Positions 21,801-33,750 are shown, counted from the stretch's first letter. The stretch: DNA of 64,000 nucleotides from Lycorma delicatula (GCF_047948215.1 NC_134455.1:167630575-167694574), one strand, 5' to 3'. The notes: a model not told the origin generated them from the sequence alone. Numbers and translations are program-made.

Positions 21801-22510
21801 GCTCGTCCAGTCTGCCTTTTCAAATAACCATCTTTTAGGGATGGGATATATTGTTCTTGTAACATCAGTTACAATTTGCACCGGGAAATGATCGCTTCCA
21901 TGCAGATCGTCTATGACATGGAAGCCGTACCTCGGTGCTATCGATCCGCTTATAAGTGCAAGATTTATACAGGACGTCGATCCATCTCTGGCATTGAAAA
22001 AGGTTCCTGATCCGTCGTTTAAAATAATAAGTTCTGAATTTATCAAGAACCCTTCCAGTTCTCTTCCACGGGGATCTACTCGATCCGATCCCCAAAGAGA
22101 ATTATGAGCGTTAAAGTCACCCACCAGTAAAACAGGTGGGGGAAGCTCGGAAATTAGTCTTGCTATGTCATCCTTATTCCAATCAAAATTCGGAAGTATA
22201 TGCTGCAAACAGTGATCTGAAGCGGACGCTTCATTCTAACGGCGACCGCTTGTAGGTTTGTGTTTAGAACAACCGCTTCGGTGGTAGCTCTAGTCGATGT
22301 TAATATAGCTACTCCACCTCTAGCTCTTACATTTGGCGGTTGATCTCGCCGAAGTATATCGAATCCTTTTAATTTAAAATTTTCATTTCGGCGGAAATGC
22401 GTTTCTTGCAGACATATACAAATCGGGTCTACGTCATGTACCAAGCGTTGGAGCTCATGGATGTTTGAAAAACATCCATTGATGTTCCATTGTACAATCG
22501 ACTCGCTAAT
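18884..22510 (-). pseudogene. I-type ORF2: endonuclease, RT, RNase H, zinc knuckle; broken
   Basis: The endonuclease starts with QWNINGCFSN near 22480 and continues through LQETHF, GDFNAHNSLWGS and GSDHFPV (21396-22444). A frameshift lies near 22200 and an in-frame TAA at 21396-21398. The reverse transcriptase (20208-21395) shows NSYRPISLTCAMGKILE, GVFFDLQKAFD, GIPQGSPLS and active site YVDD. A triplicated 13-bp string at 20179-20222 shifts the frame in the thumb. The thumb continues at 19786-20130 (LYKALVQSKLDYG). RNase H at 19176-19736 keeps its acidic set: YTDGSK, TAELTAIQQAL, CSDSLSAL and HAGITGNEIADEA. A final knuckle, CGVCNKTLTIKHLIEEC, ends the protein at 18884. No ATG precedes the endonuclease motif. 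Confidence 0.9.
20179..20222. repeat. Triplicated 13-bp string inside the I-type RT
   Basis: AATGTCTATCTCT occurs at 20179-20191, 20193-20205 and 20210-20222. The extra copies add 31 bp, not a multiple of three, and explain the frame break between residues reading CKRARD and IIKCLSNLNWGSDKE. Confidence 0.9.
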
Positions 22511-22521
22511 TTTTAATTAAA

Positions 22522-24020
22522 TTATTGTCTAAGTTTGCCTTTCGGCCATCCTTTTTTTCTTTTCTTCTCCATCCTACGAACAGCATCGTGTTCGCGGAGA
22601 AGGTTGTTGCCTGTAAGGCTTCCGGTCTCCGTATCGGAGACCACCGAAGCCGCCGACGACGACGGGCATGGATCGGCACCGGTTACAGGCGCCGATTGTG
22701 GGGCGGCAACTTGGCCGACCCTTGACACGGGGGTCGCACCTGTCACCGCCTGTGGAGGGGGGGACACTCGTCTACCCTGTGAAATTTTTTGTGGCCTCTG
22801 AGGCTTAGAGGCCACTTCAGTTACAGGAGGCTTGGGAGCCTGCATAACAGTCTCTGTAGGTATTACCTTTTTCTTGTCATCAAGAATCTCACTGAGACGG
22901 ACTTGGCATTCTGCTTTGGCGTCCGTTTTCTTCAGAACAAGAGCAACTTTCGATGTTTTATCTTCGGGAGGAGGCTGTACTAATATCTTTGGCTTTATAG
23001 GATCTTTACTATTGAAAGGTTTCATTTTATTGTCAATAATTCTTTCAATCATATTAGCCAAGTTCGGAGCAAGTTTATTGATGAGTTGACCTTCATCGAC
23101 AGCAACTGGAGCAGGAACAGGAACGGCAGCCGCAGCCTGAGCGTAAGTTGTTGTTGCTCTAGGCTTACGGGCGTTAACTATCTTCATTGCATCGAAGTAG
23201 CTGACCTTTTGCAGGGTTTTTACTTCCTGCACAGCTACTTCATCTTTGTAGACAGGACAATTCCTTGATCTAAAGAATGTGCTCCTTTGCAGTTGATACA
23301 TGTAGGAGGCTCTTTACACGGTTCTCCCTCATGCACCTCTTCACCGCACACGCATATTTGCGGTCTTTCGCATCTAAGAGCGGTGTGGCCAAACCGTTGG
23401 CACTTAAAGCACCTCATTGGCTGTGGGACAAATGCCCGCACATCCAAACGGTGAATCCCTGCTCTTATCTTTTCCGGCAAAGTAGGCCGGTTGAAAATGA
23501 GGACATGAGAAGCTGAGGGTAAGACCTCACCGTTCCTTCTCATGTTCAATCGACGGCACTCTATTACTCCTTGTGCTGCCAGTTCCTCTACAATCTCTTG
23601 CTCCGAACAATTTAAAAGATCCCGATAGACCACAACACCTCTTGAGGTGTTGAGTGTGCCATGGGGATCAACGCGTACAGCCAGATCTCCTATTTTCTTC
23701 AGTCCTAGGATCTTCTGAGACTGTATATCATTTACAGTCTCTACATGAAGTCCTGTGAAGCTTTTTCTTATTTCTTTGACAGGGCCTCCAGTACATTTGG
23801 TTATCTCCCGAGCGATGAGAAAAGGACTCACCTTCGAAAAATTTTCATCCTCCTTGGTAACGACCAAATATTTAGGTTTCGGTGCATTATTGCTCTTGAA
23901 AAAAGCTTTTTGTAAGCTTTTTCTAGCCTCAATCTCAATCCTTTTAGTTTCCGCACTCTTTCGGCGTTTCGCCTCAGTTTTTAAACTCTGCATATCCTTT
24001 ACGTAAATGTTAAATGACAT
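22522..24020 (-). pseudogene. I-type ORF1 (gag-like, zinc knuckles), one frameshift
   Basis: Begins with ATG at 24020 (MSFNIYVKDMQSLKTEAKRR), a basic, coiled-coil-like start. Next comes a folded region (FTGLHVETVNDIQSQKIL, then RGVVVYRDLLNCSEQEI) and knuckles: CFKCQRFGHTALRC, CVCGEEVHEGEPC and CINCKGAH (about residues 205-250). A frameshift near 23285 separates this from SRNCPVYKDEVAVQEVKTL, which runs on to a Pro/Ala-rich tail ending in KKGWPKGKLRQ and a stop at 22519-22524. Total length would be about 500 residues, normal for ORF1 of this superfamily. The protein would bind the element's RNA. ORF2 follows within a few bases. Confidence 0.87.
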
Positions 24021-24779
24021 AACCGAAATGGTTGTAAGCTAATTAATATAAAACATAAATCGCTTAAAGAAATGGCATTGCAATTCTTAAGAATAGTTAG
24101 CCTTCCGTTTCAGGTTTTCTCGGGTCAAATATACACTTGTGCACAAATAGTTAAGCCCATGTAAATGCAGTTAATATTCATCCTGTAAGTGCTCTTTCAT
24201 TTTCACCGCAAGAACTGACTGTATAACAAACATAGTCAGTGAGAAAACAACTTTGATTTGTTAAAGTCCATCTCTGATATTTTACACGTATCACAGACAT
24301 AAATACAGCCAGAAAGTGCGGAACAACTAAATTAGATACTCCTTTCGGTAAGTCGAGTTGTGGACTGCACGGTGTGTAGACGTGTCTTTCTAGAGCTCCG
24401 CGTTTGTTGTTGTTTTCGATTGGTTTTTTGGTTTTTACATTGATTTGGTGGACTGGAACTTTAAGTGGGTTGGACAAGGAATACGGATTATCATTTTTGT
24501 GTTATTTGGTTACGGATTTATCAAGTTTTTTTTTATAGTTTTTTGTTCTCATTATTGAGATCAATATTTTTGTGCTTTTTACTCGCTAAATCTTAGATAT
24601 TATAGTGTGTTAAAGTATTGGTGACTTTTTTCAATAACAAAAAGACTACCAGTGTGTGTAAAAATTGAGTAAACTTATTGTACAATAACTTTTTTAACAG
24701 TTTTTTGAGGTTATAATAGAGCTTATAATAGCAAATTATTCTAAGTTATTCGACAGGCTAATACCAGTCTGAAATTAAC
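24021..24779. other. Spacer between two divergent retrotransposons (5' UTR remnants)
   Basis: Contains a 99-codon minus frame at 24178-24477 without recognisable similarity, probably within the I-type 5' UTR. The rest is AT-rich. The boundary between the I-type and R1-type elements cannot be placed exactly. Confidence 0.5.
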
Positions 24780-25106
24780 AGTAAACAAGGACTTAGGACA
24801 TTTTTCGTATATTAGTAGTTATACGAGTGAAGTTTTTCTAAGTCCTTAGACTAGTTTTTATTAGGGAATTCTTTGTTCCTTAATAATTTCTGAACCACTC
24901 GTCCTACATCCCTCATCCCAAGTTATAAATCCATCCCAAAATGTTTCCTACCCCCTGATCCCCCTCTCCACCTCCAAAATTTTGGACCCTATTTTTGGGT
25001 TGATACATTTTACCACCCCCCGACCGCCACAATTTTTTTTGGGCTCCCATCCCCGAGTGGGTACTCGTTGGATTCGGGATCGTCCCCGTAATCCAACAGC
25101 GCTAAT

Positions 25107-26649
25107 ATGAGACGAAGAGGATCACTCCCCTTAGAGGGATCATCGCAGGGAGCTTCTCGCTCACAAAAGGTTACCATTACTAAGAAAACGGAGGGTAAAT
25201 GTAAAAACAGACCCCGATAGGATTCCTCAGAACAAGAAGAAGAACCGCTGAAGAGCCTTGGCAATCTGGTTTACCAATTGGGATTAACTATGGTGGCGTT
25301 GAGAGAGCATATGGGACCGGGTCTCTCAAAATACATAAGTACACATGAGCAGGAGCTCAAAGGCACATATGATGGGCTTAATGCCTTAACGCAAGTCTCG
25401 TCCCCTTTATCAGTTGTTACGCAGGCTACTCAGACGGACCCTATAGTTCTGGAAGATGAGATGGAGCAAATTCTTACTAAGGAGCTGACAGATGAGCAAA
25501 TAATAGATCTACTGCCCAAAAGGTGGCCAAATAGTTTGCGGAACAAAATTAGTTTGATTAATGAGTTGCCTTCTGAGGTGGTGGACTCTTGTACTGTTAG
25601 TGATTTAAGTAAATCAAGTCAAGGGGATGAAAAAGAAGGTATTAGTACCAAATACAAAGTAGGCGACATTCGTAAAGATGTACAATCAATTCTTGGAAAT
25701 TTGACGACATTAAGAAAAGTAAATACAAAATCTACTATGATGGTAATGCTACTGAGAAGAGCACAATGGGAGCTATATTGAGGGCTTTAAGGAAGATTAT
25801 TCCTCAGGCTGGTAATTTAGTTTTTTGTCGTCCCCAATAATAATATTGGAAATTATATGAAGAAATTAATATCTTATTTGCGGAGAGACGAGGAAGTAGC
25901 GGTTAAAGTGCTTACGATCCCAGTTGAAGGTAAAGCTATACAAGGCAAGCCTGGGCAAGCCCATATTAAAAAGTCGACACCACCGGTAGTTGACAGTCGT
26001 ACTGTGGTTATCAAAGTAGCTGTAAAACCTATTCTGATTTACGATGAAGTCTGCAGTAAGTAGCGAAGATGCAAAGGAGGTCATCTCCTTACGTAAGGGC
26101 AGGAATGAAGAACTCCACTTGAGAATTCAGGGAGCTCAGAAAGCTGCAGAGTTTACAAGTAACCTACGAGATAAGGCGGCAGATCTGCATGTTGACCTAC
26201 GTACAAGAGCGGGAAGGCGCACAATAGTTTACATCTGGGATGTAGAATATGACACCATTGAGACAGAAATTCTTGCTGCAATTACTGCAAGAGTAGGTAC
26301 TGATGAGGACATCAAGATATCGTCAATTAGAAAAGATTACGCCGAGACGCAGATCATTACAGTAATCACAACGTATAGGGCCGCCTGTAAACTCGTAGAG
26401 GATAGGATACGAATAGGATGGGTCAACTGCCGGGCTTTTATCCGAGACGATGGGGATAGGTGTTTTAGATGTTGGGGCACCGGACATCGGCGGCAGGAAT
26501 GCAAGGGGCCAGATAGGAAAGACCTCTGCTTTAACTGTGGAGGGCGAGGTCATATGATTGCCGAATGCAAAGAACCAAAGAGTTGTCTCGACTGCGGTAG
26601 CGGTGAGCACAGGACTGGTGCTTGGGCGTGCTCTGACAAGCATAATTAA
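25107..26649 (+). pseudogene. R1-type ORF1 (gag-like) with stop and frameshifts
   Basis: ATG at 25107 opens MRRRGSLPLEGSSQGAS, then hits TAG at 25218-25220. The same frame continues (LKSLGNLVYQLGLTMVALREH) to about 25725, where a frameshift occurs. A further segment at 25857-26063 leads into 26044-26649. That last part holds the conserved core (RRTIVYIWDVEYDT) and three CCHC knuckles: CFRCWGTGHRRQEC, CFNCGGRGHMIAEC and CLDCGSGEHRTGAWAC. The last has wider H-C spacing, usual in R1-like ORF1. The product would package element RNA. It ends with TAA at 26647-26649, overlapping the start of ORF2 homology. Confidence 0.87.
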
Positions 26650-29527
26650 GCTTCTCCTAGCCAACGTGAACAGAAGCGTGCTATCGCATGATTTGCTGTA
26701 TAGACTTGCTATTGAGTGTGATGCAGACTTGTTGGCAATCACTGAACCCAACATATATGAGTCGGCGAACTCCGGATGGATGGCGGATACTGTGGGTGAT
26801 GTCATTATTAGGAACGTCAGTAATAGGGTGGCTCTGAGTTTCAAGGAGAGAGCAGAGGGAGTCATAGTGACTGAACTGGAGTCTACAATAATTGTAACAG
26901 CGTATGTCTTGCCCAACATCACGATTGCGGATTATGACAGGTTTTTAGACAGTATATACGAATTCTGTCCAGACAGAGCAAGAAATTCGTGTTGTTGGGT
27001 GATTTCAACTGTAAGACGACTTTTGCTGGTTGCTCCCGCAGTAATAGGAGAGGAGAGCTAATTGAAGAACTGATGGAATCCCTCGGAGGTCGCTGTTTAA
27101 ATGATGGTACTCCAACTTACGAGGCTCGGGACCACTACTCTGTTTTAGATCTGGTCATTGCTGATAATAGATGGTCAATGGATCAGCTAGAGCTAACAGT
27201 GATGGATAACGATATTTCCAGTGGTCACCTTCCGCTACATCTGATCATAAAGGAAGGCAATGACTTTCTAGTTGAAAGACTTTTTGTTACAAGACTTACA
27301 GCCCGTCAGGTTGACAAAATAGTTGATAAAGTAGCTCAAAGGCTACGTAATATGATTGAGTTGACGCGAGATACTCTTACCTCGGTAATACAGCAAGAAA
27401 TGGATGAGGAATTAAGGGCCACTGGGGGCAGACGACAAGTCTACTGGTGGTCAAATGAGATAGCACGCTTACGCGATAATTTACAGCAGGCTAGGAGAAG
27501 GAAACAAAGACTGAGGATCAGAGGTGGTGCTGAGTTTGATACTGCAGCCAAACTACATATAGTGGCTAGACGCCACTTGAACAGGGCCATTAAGAGATCA
27601 AAAAGGGATCATTGGTTCAAACTCTGTGAGGAATTGGACAATGATCCCTGGGGCCAAGCCTACAAGATACTAACTAAGAGGTTTGGCAGGCGTCTGCCTG
27701 TGTTGAGTGAACGGCAGGCTATGGCACAGTTTGACGAATTATTTCCATGTCCAGCAGAGGCAACTGACATCTTGCCTGAATATGAGCTGAGGAGGTTTAC
27801 CCCTGCTGAGCTAAGTAACGCTATCGGAGAACTCGGTAATAAAAAGAGCCCCGGCACTGATAGACTCCCTGCTGCAATACTCAAAGGCCTTGTAAAACAG
27901 CTTCCCTGGGAGATGACTGATATAGCTAATTATGGCTTGGAGAATGATTCATTCCCGCGATGTTGGAGGGAGGCCAGGGTGGTATTCCTCCCTAAAGGCG
28001 GTGATGATCAAGTTCTGTCTCGATTTAGACCGCTGAGTCTCTTAAATAACTTGGGCAAAGCGGTAGAGAAGATGCTCGCCAACAGAATTGTATGCGAAAT
28101 TGAAGAAGGCGTGGGTATAAGCGTCAATCAATTCGGGTTCTGGAAGGGACGCTCCACCGTGTTGGCAGCAAAGAAAGTAACTACTTGGATAGCAGATGTC
28201 ACAAGAGGTACTTGGAGAACAATAGGGATTCCGTTACTTGTCTCCCTAGACGTTAAGAATGCTTTTGGCTCCATCAAATGGAGCCATATTCACAGTGCAT
28301 TATTGGCTAAGAACGTAAGCCCATATCTTAGTAGACAGGTGAGGAGATACCTCTCTGACAGATCGTGCTGAATTGCAACGCAAAATGGAGACTTGGAAGT
28401 CAACATACACGGTGGAGTTCCCCAGGGCTCCGTTTTGGGCCCGTTATTATGGGTTTTAACTTTTGACGGAATCCTGAATTTGGATTATCCTGCAGGTGTC
28501 GAGGTCATTGCCTATGCAGATGACCTGGTGATCCTTGCGAGTGATAGACATGCACTGAAAGTACAAAATAAGGTCAATTTGGCATTACAGATGATAGAAA
28601 ACTGGCTATGAAATAAAAATTTAGTGCTGGACATTGATAAATGCAAATTTATCACTTTCACTGGAAGAAGGATCATTGATCGGCTGGATATCAGGATCAA
28701 TGGTCAACCAATAGCAGAAATTGATAAGCTGAAGTACCTAGGCGTTACCTTTCAGAGGAACGGTTCCTTCACTGAACATATAAACGAAGTTTGTAACAGG
28801 GCTGACAGAATGATAAAATCTTTAAATATCATTATGACGAACCAAACAGCGCCTAAGGCGTCAAAGATAAGGGTCATAGCGTCTTCGGTAATATCGTCCA
28901 TGCTTTATGCTGTGCCGGTTTGGTGATTTTCAGTGCAAGTAAAGAAAAACCTGGCACGTATGATCAGGACCCATAGGAGACTTTGCTTGGAGTGATTTCA
29001 GCATTTAGGACGGTCTCCTATGAGGCTTTGTGTGTGCTCGCTGGAGTCCCACCGATTGATTTATTGGCACTTTTAAGAGTTGAAAGAGACCAGGGAGTTG
29101 GAATTCACGAATCAAGGCAGCGGCTAAATAGTGGCAGGACAGGTGGAATGAGAATGGCCCTGGAGGTAGAACAAAGAGACTCTTCTCCGATATTAAAAGC
29201 TGGATATATAGGAAGCATGGGGAAGTGAATTTTCACCTGTCACAATACTTTACAGGGCATGGCAACTTTAATTTTTACTTGCACAGAATCGGTAGAAGAG
29301 CATCGACGGAATGTATGTATTGCGATCGCGAAGATGATGTTGAGCACTCATTTACTGACTGCCATAAATGGATAAAAGAATTAGTAGACATCGATCTATC
29401 ATCTGATGGTAACGGCAGATTAATTAATCACATGTTGCAGAGTGAAGATAGCTGGAAGAAGGTTGATTCAGCTATTAAGAAAATATTAACGCAGAAAAAT
29501 GAGGACGAGAGGAGATTGGGGTTCTGA
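26640..29527 (+). pseudogene. R1-type ORF2 (endonuclease, RT, zinc knuckle), decayed
   Basis: Endonuclease homology starts IIKLLLANVNRSVLSHDLL at about 26640 without an ATG, in a frame overlapping the ORF1 end. A frameshift near 26985 leads into LLGDFNCKTTFAGCS. From 26989 one frame runs to 28926 through EN (SSGHLPLHL), RT (KSPGTDRLPAAIL, FRPLSLLNNLGKAVEK, SLDVKNAFGSIKW, GVPQGSVLG) and active site YADD near 28513-28524. It is interrupted by in-frame TGA at 28369-28371, 28609-28611 and 28924-28926. After a shift the C-terminal part continues (28983-29228; 29225-29527) and ends with the knuckle CMYCDREDDVEHSFTDC. Catalytic motifs survive but the protein cannot be made. Confidence 0.9.
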
Positions 29528-29818
29528 TCTTAGTTTAGGGAACGGCGGATAGCCCCAGTGGTGAGGACTTGCATGCTGAGGTGTGACAGTTTCGATGAGC
29601 CACTGGGGACTCCAAGGATTTTCTTGATAGGAAAGATCAAAGAAAAGACCCAATCGTCACGTCAAGACAATCATGGTATGGCGTGGCGATATATATAGAT
29701 GGGCATATAAATAGACTCAAAAGAACTGACCGGTGGGTCAACCTGCCATGCCGGACATACAACCGGTAGGTGGGAAGGCCTATTTGAGTACAACAGACAC
29801 TCCCCTGTACTAAAAAAA
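29528..29818 (+). other. R1-type 3' UTR and short A-tail
   Basis: Shares blocks with 17401-17749 (GATGAGCCAC, GGACTCCA, CCGGTAGGTGGG, AGGCCTATTTGAGT, GACACTCCCCTG) but ends soon after the last block with a 7-A tail. It lacks the second arm of the terminal hairpin seen in the 17.7-kb copy. Confidence 0.75.
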
Positions 29819-29872
29819 GAGTGATATACTCTCCTGAAGTATCAGGAGAGTATATCACTCTCCTGATACTTC
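29819..29872. repeat. Two overlapping perfect inverted repeats at an R1 3' junction
   Basis: 29819-29837 pairs exactly with 29842-29860 (19-bp arms, AGTA loop). 29836-29850 pairs exactly with 29858-29872 (15-bp arms, 7-nt loop). The two stems share sequence and are mutually exclusive. They directly abut the A-tail of the R1-type element. Confidence 0.92.
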
Positions 29873-30167
29873 TTTCAATGGAAACTACTACATTTTATGG
29901 ACATTGTCACCATTAAGACAGAAAAGCGGCAATACTCTCATGCAAATTAACACATGTGAATGCGTTACAATAGTTATGATATTTTGTGGAATTTAGTGGT
30001 GAATACTCTTCCACGAAAGGATAAAAATATTAAAATAGTTATTTATATTTCAAACAATCACTTTTAAAGAATTTTTTTCTAATTCCTAAATCTGGGTTTG
30101 ATATTACATTACATTACATTACTATAGAATCATCTGTCTTCCTCGTTATTCCACCCGCCGGTACAAA

Positions 30168-31679
30168 CCCTAGACGACCGATCTGAAGTAAATGGTTCTT
30201 ACTTAAATTAATTCCTTATTTAGCATATGCTTTGGAATTCCACATTCTAAGCAAAACGTTCCTGAATTTCTGATTCACCATCATCATTACACAGAAAGAT
30301 CACTTTTCCTATATGTGTCCCCAGCTAGATTTTTAAATTCTTGATAGCTTCCACTTCCTAATAGATCTTCATAATTTTAACTATTTCCAGTTCTCTTTAT
30401 TAATGTTTTCTACTGATGTTACTCGTACAATTTTAATTAATCTTTCTCCGTTCATGTCATCCCCCGGCCAGTCGGCTTTTCTATTCTCGGTTGTACCGAT
30501 TAAACTTCGATTCTTATGTTATATGCAACTCTTATTTATTATTTGTTCTCTTTCGCCTTCCTTTCTAGTTCATTCTATAAATTTTTATTTGTTCTTGTTT
30601 ATTTGTAAATTTAAATGTACCCTCCAGTAATTTATCCATAGCATTTATCAAATTTATTCACATCGCTTACTCTAACATGATCCCACTTAACAAATCGTTT
30701 CGTGTTTTTAAGAATTTTAAAAATAATTTCACAAGTTCAGAAAGACTCGTAACTTAATATAGATTACAGTGAAGTAGCAATGGTCGGTTTTTATGTGGAA
30801 TTGTATATTACTCTCGAGCGGAATTATAGTTTTTGCAGAAAAATACAGAAGTTCCACATAAGGGATACAAAAAACTGGCATCAGCTGGTGAAATTCCTCA
30901 ATATTAGTTACGGATTTTACATATTTTGTTGATATTTTACGATTTGTTTTGCAGTCAAATACAGGCGGTGCAATGCATGCTGAGTAGAGACCTACATATT
31001 CGAAATTCGAAATTATCGGTAAGTTAATTATTTATCATGCATGTTTATTCACCGCTCGATACTTGTATACATAAGTTAAAAGTAATATATTATCCCCTTT
31101 TATCGGTCCCTACTTTGTAACGTTCTGTTTCTTACAACTCTAAAAGGATATCTTCGGTTTAGTTCACCGCATCTAGGTTAACCCGTTTCTAATTTCTCTA
31201 TCTTCTTTATCGTATCCTATGTTTGGATATCACAACATCGCAGTAATATTTACATGTATTTATGCGAGTTATTCCTTCTTAAAACACCTCACGGTAAAAA
31301 CTTTCTAATAATATGCATGTATGTGTAATAAAATAAGATGTGAATTGTTATATCATACAACTTCTACTAAAAGAGTAGTTTTTAGTAATCTATGTTTGGT
31401 AATTTTTTATTAAAGTTTTAATGTTCTCGTTTTGATCTTAATTGGAAAAAACGTTTTAAACGTTTCCCCAACTTATTCTGAAAAAAAAAGAATGATTCTT
31501 CGTTATTAGTAAATTCATATAATGTTTTTTTAATAATTTTATTTAAATCAATAAACGATACTATAGTAGAGTTATAATTGAAGATTTCCACTCAGGCATG
31601 TTCGTTTTATCCTTTAATCTCTCACACTCTGTACCCAATAGGAACCCGGCGATTCACGCCCTAGGCGACCGATCTGAAG
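30168..31679. repeat. Dispersed 21-bp string, two copies (30168-30188, 31659-31679)
   Basis: The core GCGACCGATCTGAAG, or ACGACC in the first copy, differs at one position of 21. Flanking sequence is only weakly similar (CCCGCCGG versus CCCGGCGA), so these look like edges of an old repeat family. Confidence 0.6.
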
Positions 31680-33720
31680 AATATTGAAAAGGACTGGAAT
31701 TAACTCGACCTGGAATTAAAACATTAGTCTGTTCTACTAATTCATAGAGACGCATAAGAGTTGATTAAATTTCTTTTTTATTTGTGCGAGTTACTTTTTT
31801 TTCTTTTTTTGTTATCAGAACAATAAGACTTACTTGCAGTATGATTGTGGAAAAGTATTTTTAAACATGTAAATACCATTATTGATTGCAAATAATTGAT
31901 ATTATAACAAAAACAGCACATTTTGTAGATGTACCTTTGTTGCACTGTTTATCCCACGCGTAGCATTCACAGTAGGAGTGTTTTTCTTTAGTAGACTACT
32001 TTTTTATCCGTCTATTAGGAATCCTTGTCTGACCATCGCGTTGACTCTTGGGCTTTTAGTAAACCAGATTTTCTAATTAAACATTTTTAATTTCAAATAA
32101 TCGATCATAGTTCCAATAACGCCATATATTTTAACGTGGTCGTTACGTATTTGCAATTTTTTTCAGAAGTTAGTAAAAAGGTGTAAAATTATAACCGCCA
32201 AAGTTAGTGTGATGATCTATATCAGAACTGCGATGATCTGTATGTATTTTGTGTATTTGAACACAGCCTTTTTTTTTAGCGAAGAGCAAACAGAGAAGTT
32301 TGAATATTTCCAGACCGGTATAACATATCGACCGGCGAATGTAATTGAATGGGCTAAGATACTTCTCAGTGATTACGATAAATTTTACTTTATAATAATT
32401 GTTTGATCATAGGTTAATTCCGGTCAATATATTTAGGTGTAAGACGTAAAACACGTGGGTCTCGTGAGAGCTAGTGCTCAAAGGAACCAATCATTACAGG
32501 TATTATTTATGTTCACTAATTGCTGACCTATCCTCAGGACGAATTTAATTATAAACTTGGCAGTCTTGAGGGCTGTTTCTTATTGCATTCTACTGTTTGT
32601 TTATTGAGTACAAGCGTAACTTACTAACGCGTTAGTTGTAATCAGAGATGTCTTTTACATGCGCGCGCACGCGCACACATACACACTCTTACCATAAATA
32701 TCGGTAGATGGTCATTTATTTAATTTAGTGTAAAACTTATTTCCACTGATTTAATTTACTTTACTCTAGTAGAGTTTTACCTTCTCTCAAAGGAAATTAA
32801 ATTTTGAAAACATAACTGAAACTACTTTAGTTCTTGAGTAGTAACTGTTAAACTGCAAAAAGAAGATCGCCTACAAACCAAAATAGTTAGTGTCTACATG
32901 ATGACGTAGAAGCAACGTACTGTTTAAAACATGTATGAAAACGGAAGAAATCACATTTTCTTCCTTTCTTCGTTATAGATAGATCAATTACTTTAAATTA
33001 ATTTGTAGAATTATTTTTTGTATTTTTTTTTTTATAAAGGGATTTCTTTGCTTGCTTGCTTACTTTACGTATAACTTTACTTTTTACACCTAAAAGTTAG
33101 TCAGAAAGAAATACAATTACTAGACACGGATTATGAAGTTATAAGTTAGTCAGCTCAAACTTTTCCTTGAAAAAAGTTATAAATTATTTAATGTAATAAT
33201 AATAATTAATTTTCTGATAAATGCGTTCTTTACTTTTTTGTAGTAATTTTTAAATCTATATTTTAAATGAAGATTTTCTTAATAGTAATTAAAAAATTTT
33301 ACGGATATGTTTCAGCTCACGCCAGCAGTAGTAAAATCCCTCAGTAATGCAAACTATAAAATAAAAACACTTTTTCAAAGTTTTTTTTGAACTAAAATAG
33401 TGAAAAGGTATTTCTTTAAAAAAACTACTCTTTATTGATAAAGCAAAATGATAACCAAAGCACGTTAACATTAATAATATATATATTATGGTTTCGATTC
33501 ATACCAAACGCCTTGACAGTTTAGTGCAATAAAAAACCGTTTTAGTATAGAAATAAAAATTAGGTTCTCAAATAAAATAAGATATCTTTCAGGTCTGCTG
33601 CAGCAGAAAGAGATCGTTACTTTCTGCAAAGTATTTATAACTACGAATACATTTTTACGAAATAAACGTTTATAGTTCTTTACAATAGTGATTTCATTCG
33701 TCATGTAAGTATTTACAATC

Positions 33721-33750
33721 ATTAAGACGCTCTACCACTGAGTAGAAAAG
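33721..33750 (-). other. tRNA A-box-like fragment
   Basis: The minus strand reads CTACTCAGTGGTAGAGCG, which matches the D-arm/A-box region of tRNAs. No matching B box, anticodon arm or acceptor pairing follows, so it is a fragment of a tRNA or tRNA-derived SINE at most. Confidence 0.4.

Larger units (their letters stand above)
18232..24480 (-). mobile_element. Near-complete, broken I-superfamily non-LTR retrotransposon
   Basis: On the minus strand in order: probable 5' UTR (about 24021-24480), ORF1 with zinc knuckles (24020-22522), ORF2 with endonuclease, RT, RNase H and a terminal zinc knuckle (22510-18884), a long 3' UTR, and an A-tail seen as the T-run 18232-18249. The RNase H domain places it in the I superfamily (I, Nimb, Loner, Outcast and similar) rather than Jockey. 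Coding is interrupted by only a few lesions, so it is of intermediate age. No target-site duplication was found and the 5' end is uncertain. Confidence 0.88.
24780..29815 (+). mobile_element. Near full-length but decayed R1-type non-LTR retrotransposon
   Basis: A plus-strand element with a C-rich 5' leader (about 24880-25105), ORF1 with three zinc knuckles (25107-26649), ORF2 with endonuclease, RT and terminal knuckle (26640-29527), a 3' UTR (29528-29811) and a short A-tail ending near 29818. Several stops and frameshifts inactivate it. The 3' UTR and C-terminus resemble the young copy at 16.3-17.8 kb. The 5' boundary is approximate. A nested stem (24787-24796 with 24838-24847) lies in the putative leader. 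No target-site duplication was identified. Confidence 0.85.

Noticed and set aside
28369..28926. TGA codons read as selenocysteine in the R1-type ORF2
   Set aside because: Frameshifts also occur in the same gene and the sibling copy has ordinary codons; decay explains it better.
16329..29818. Ribosomal DNA around the R1-type elements
   Set aside because: R1 elements often sit in 28S genes, but no rRNA-like sequence was recognised in the flanks.
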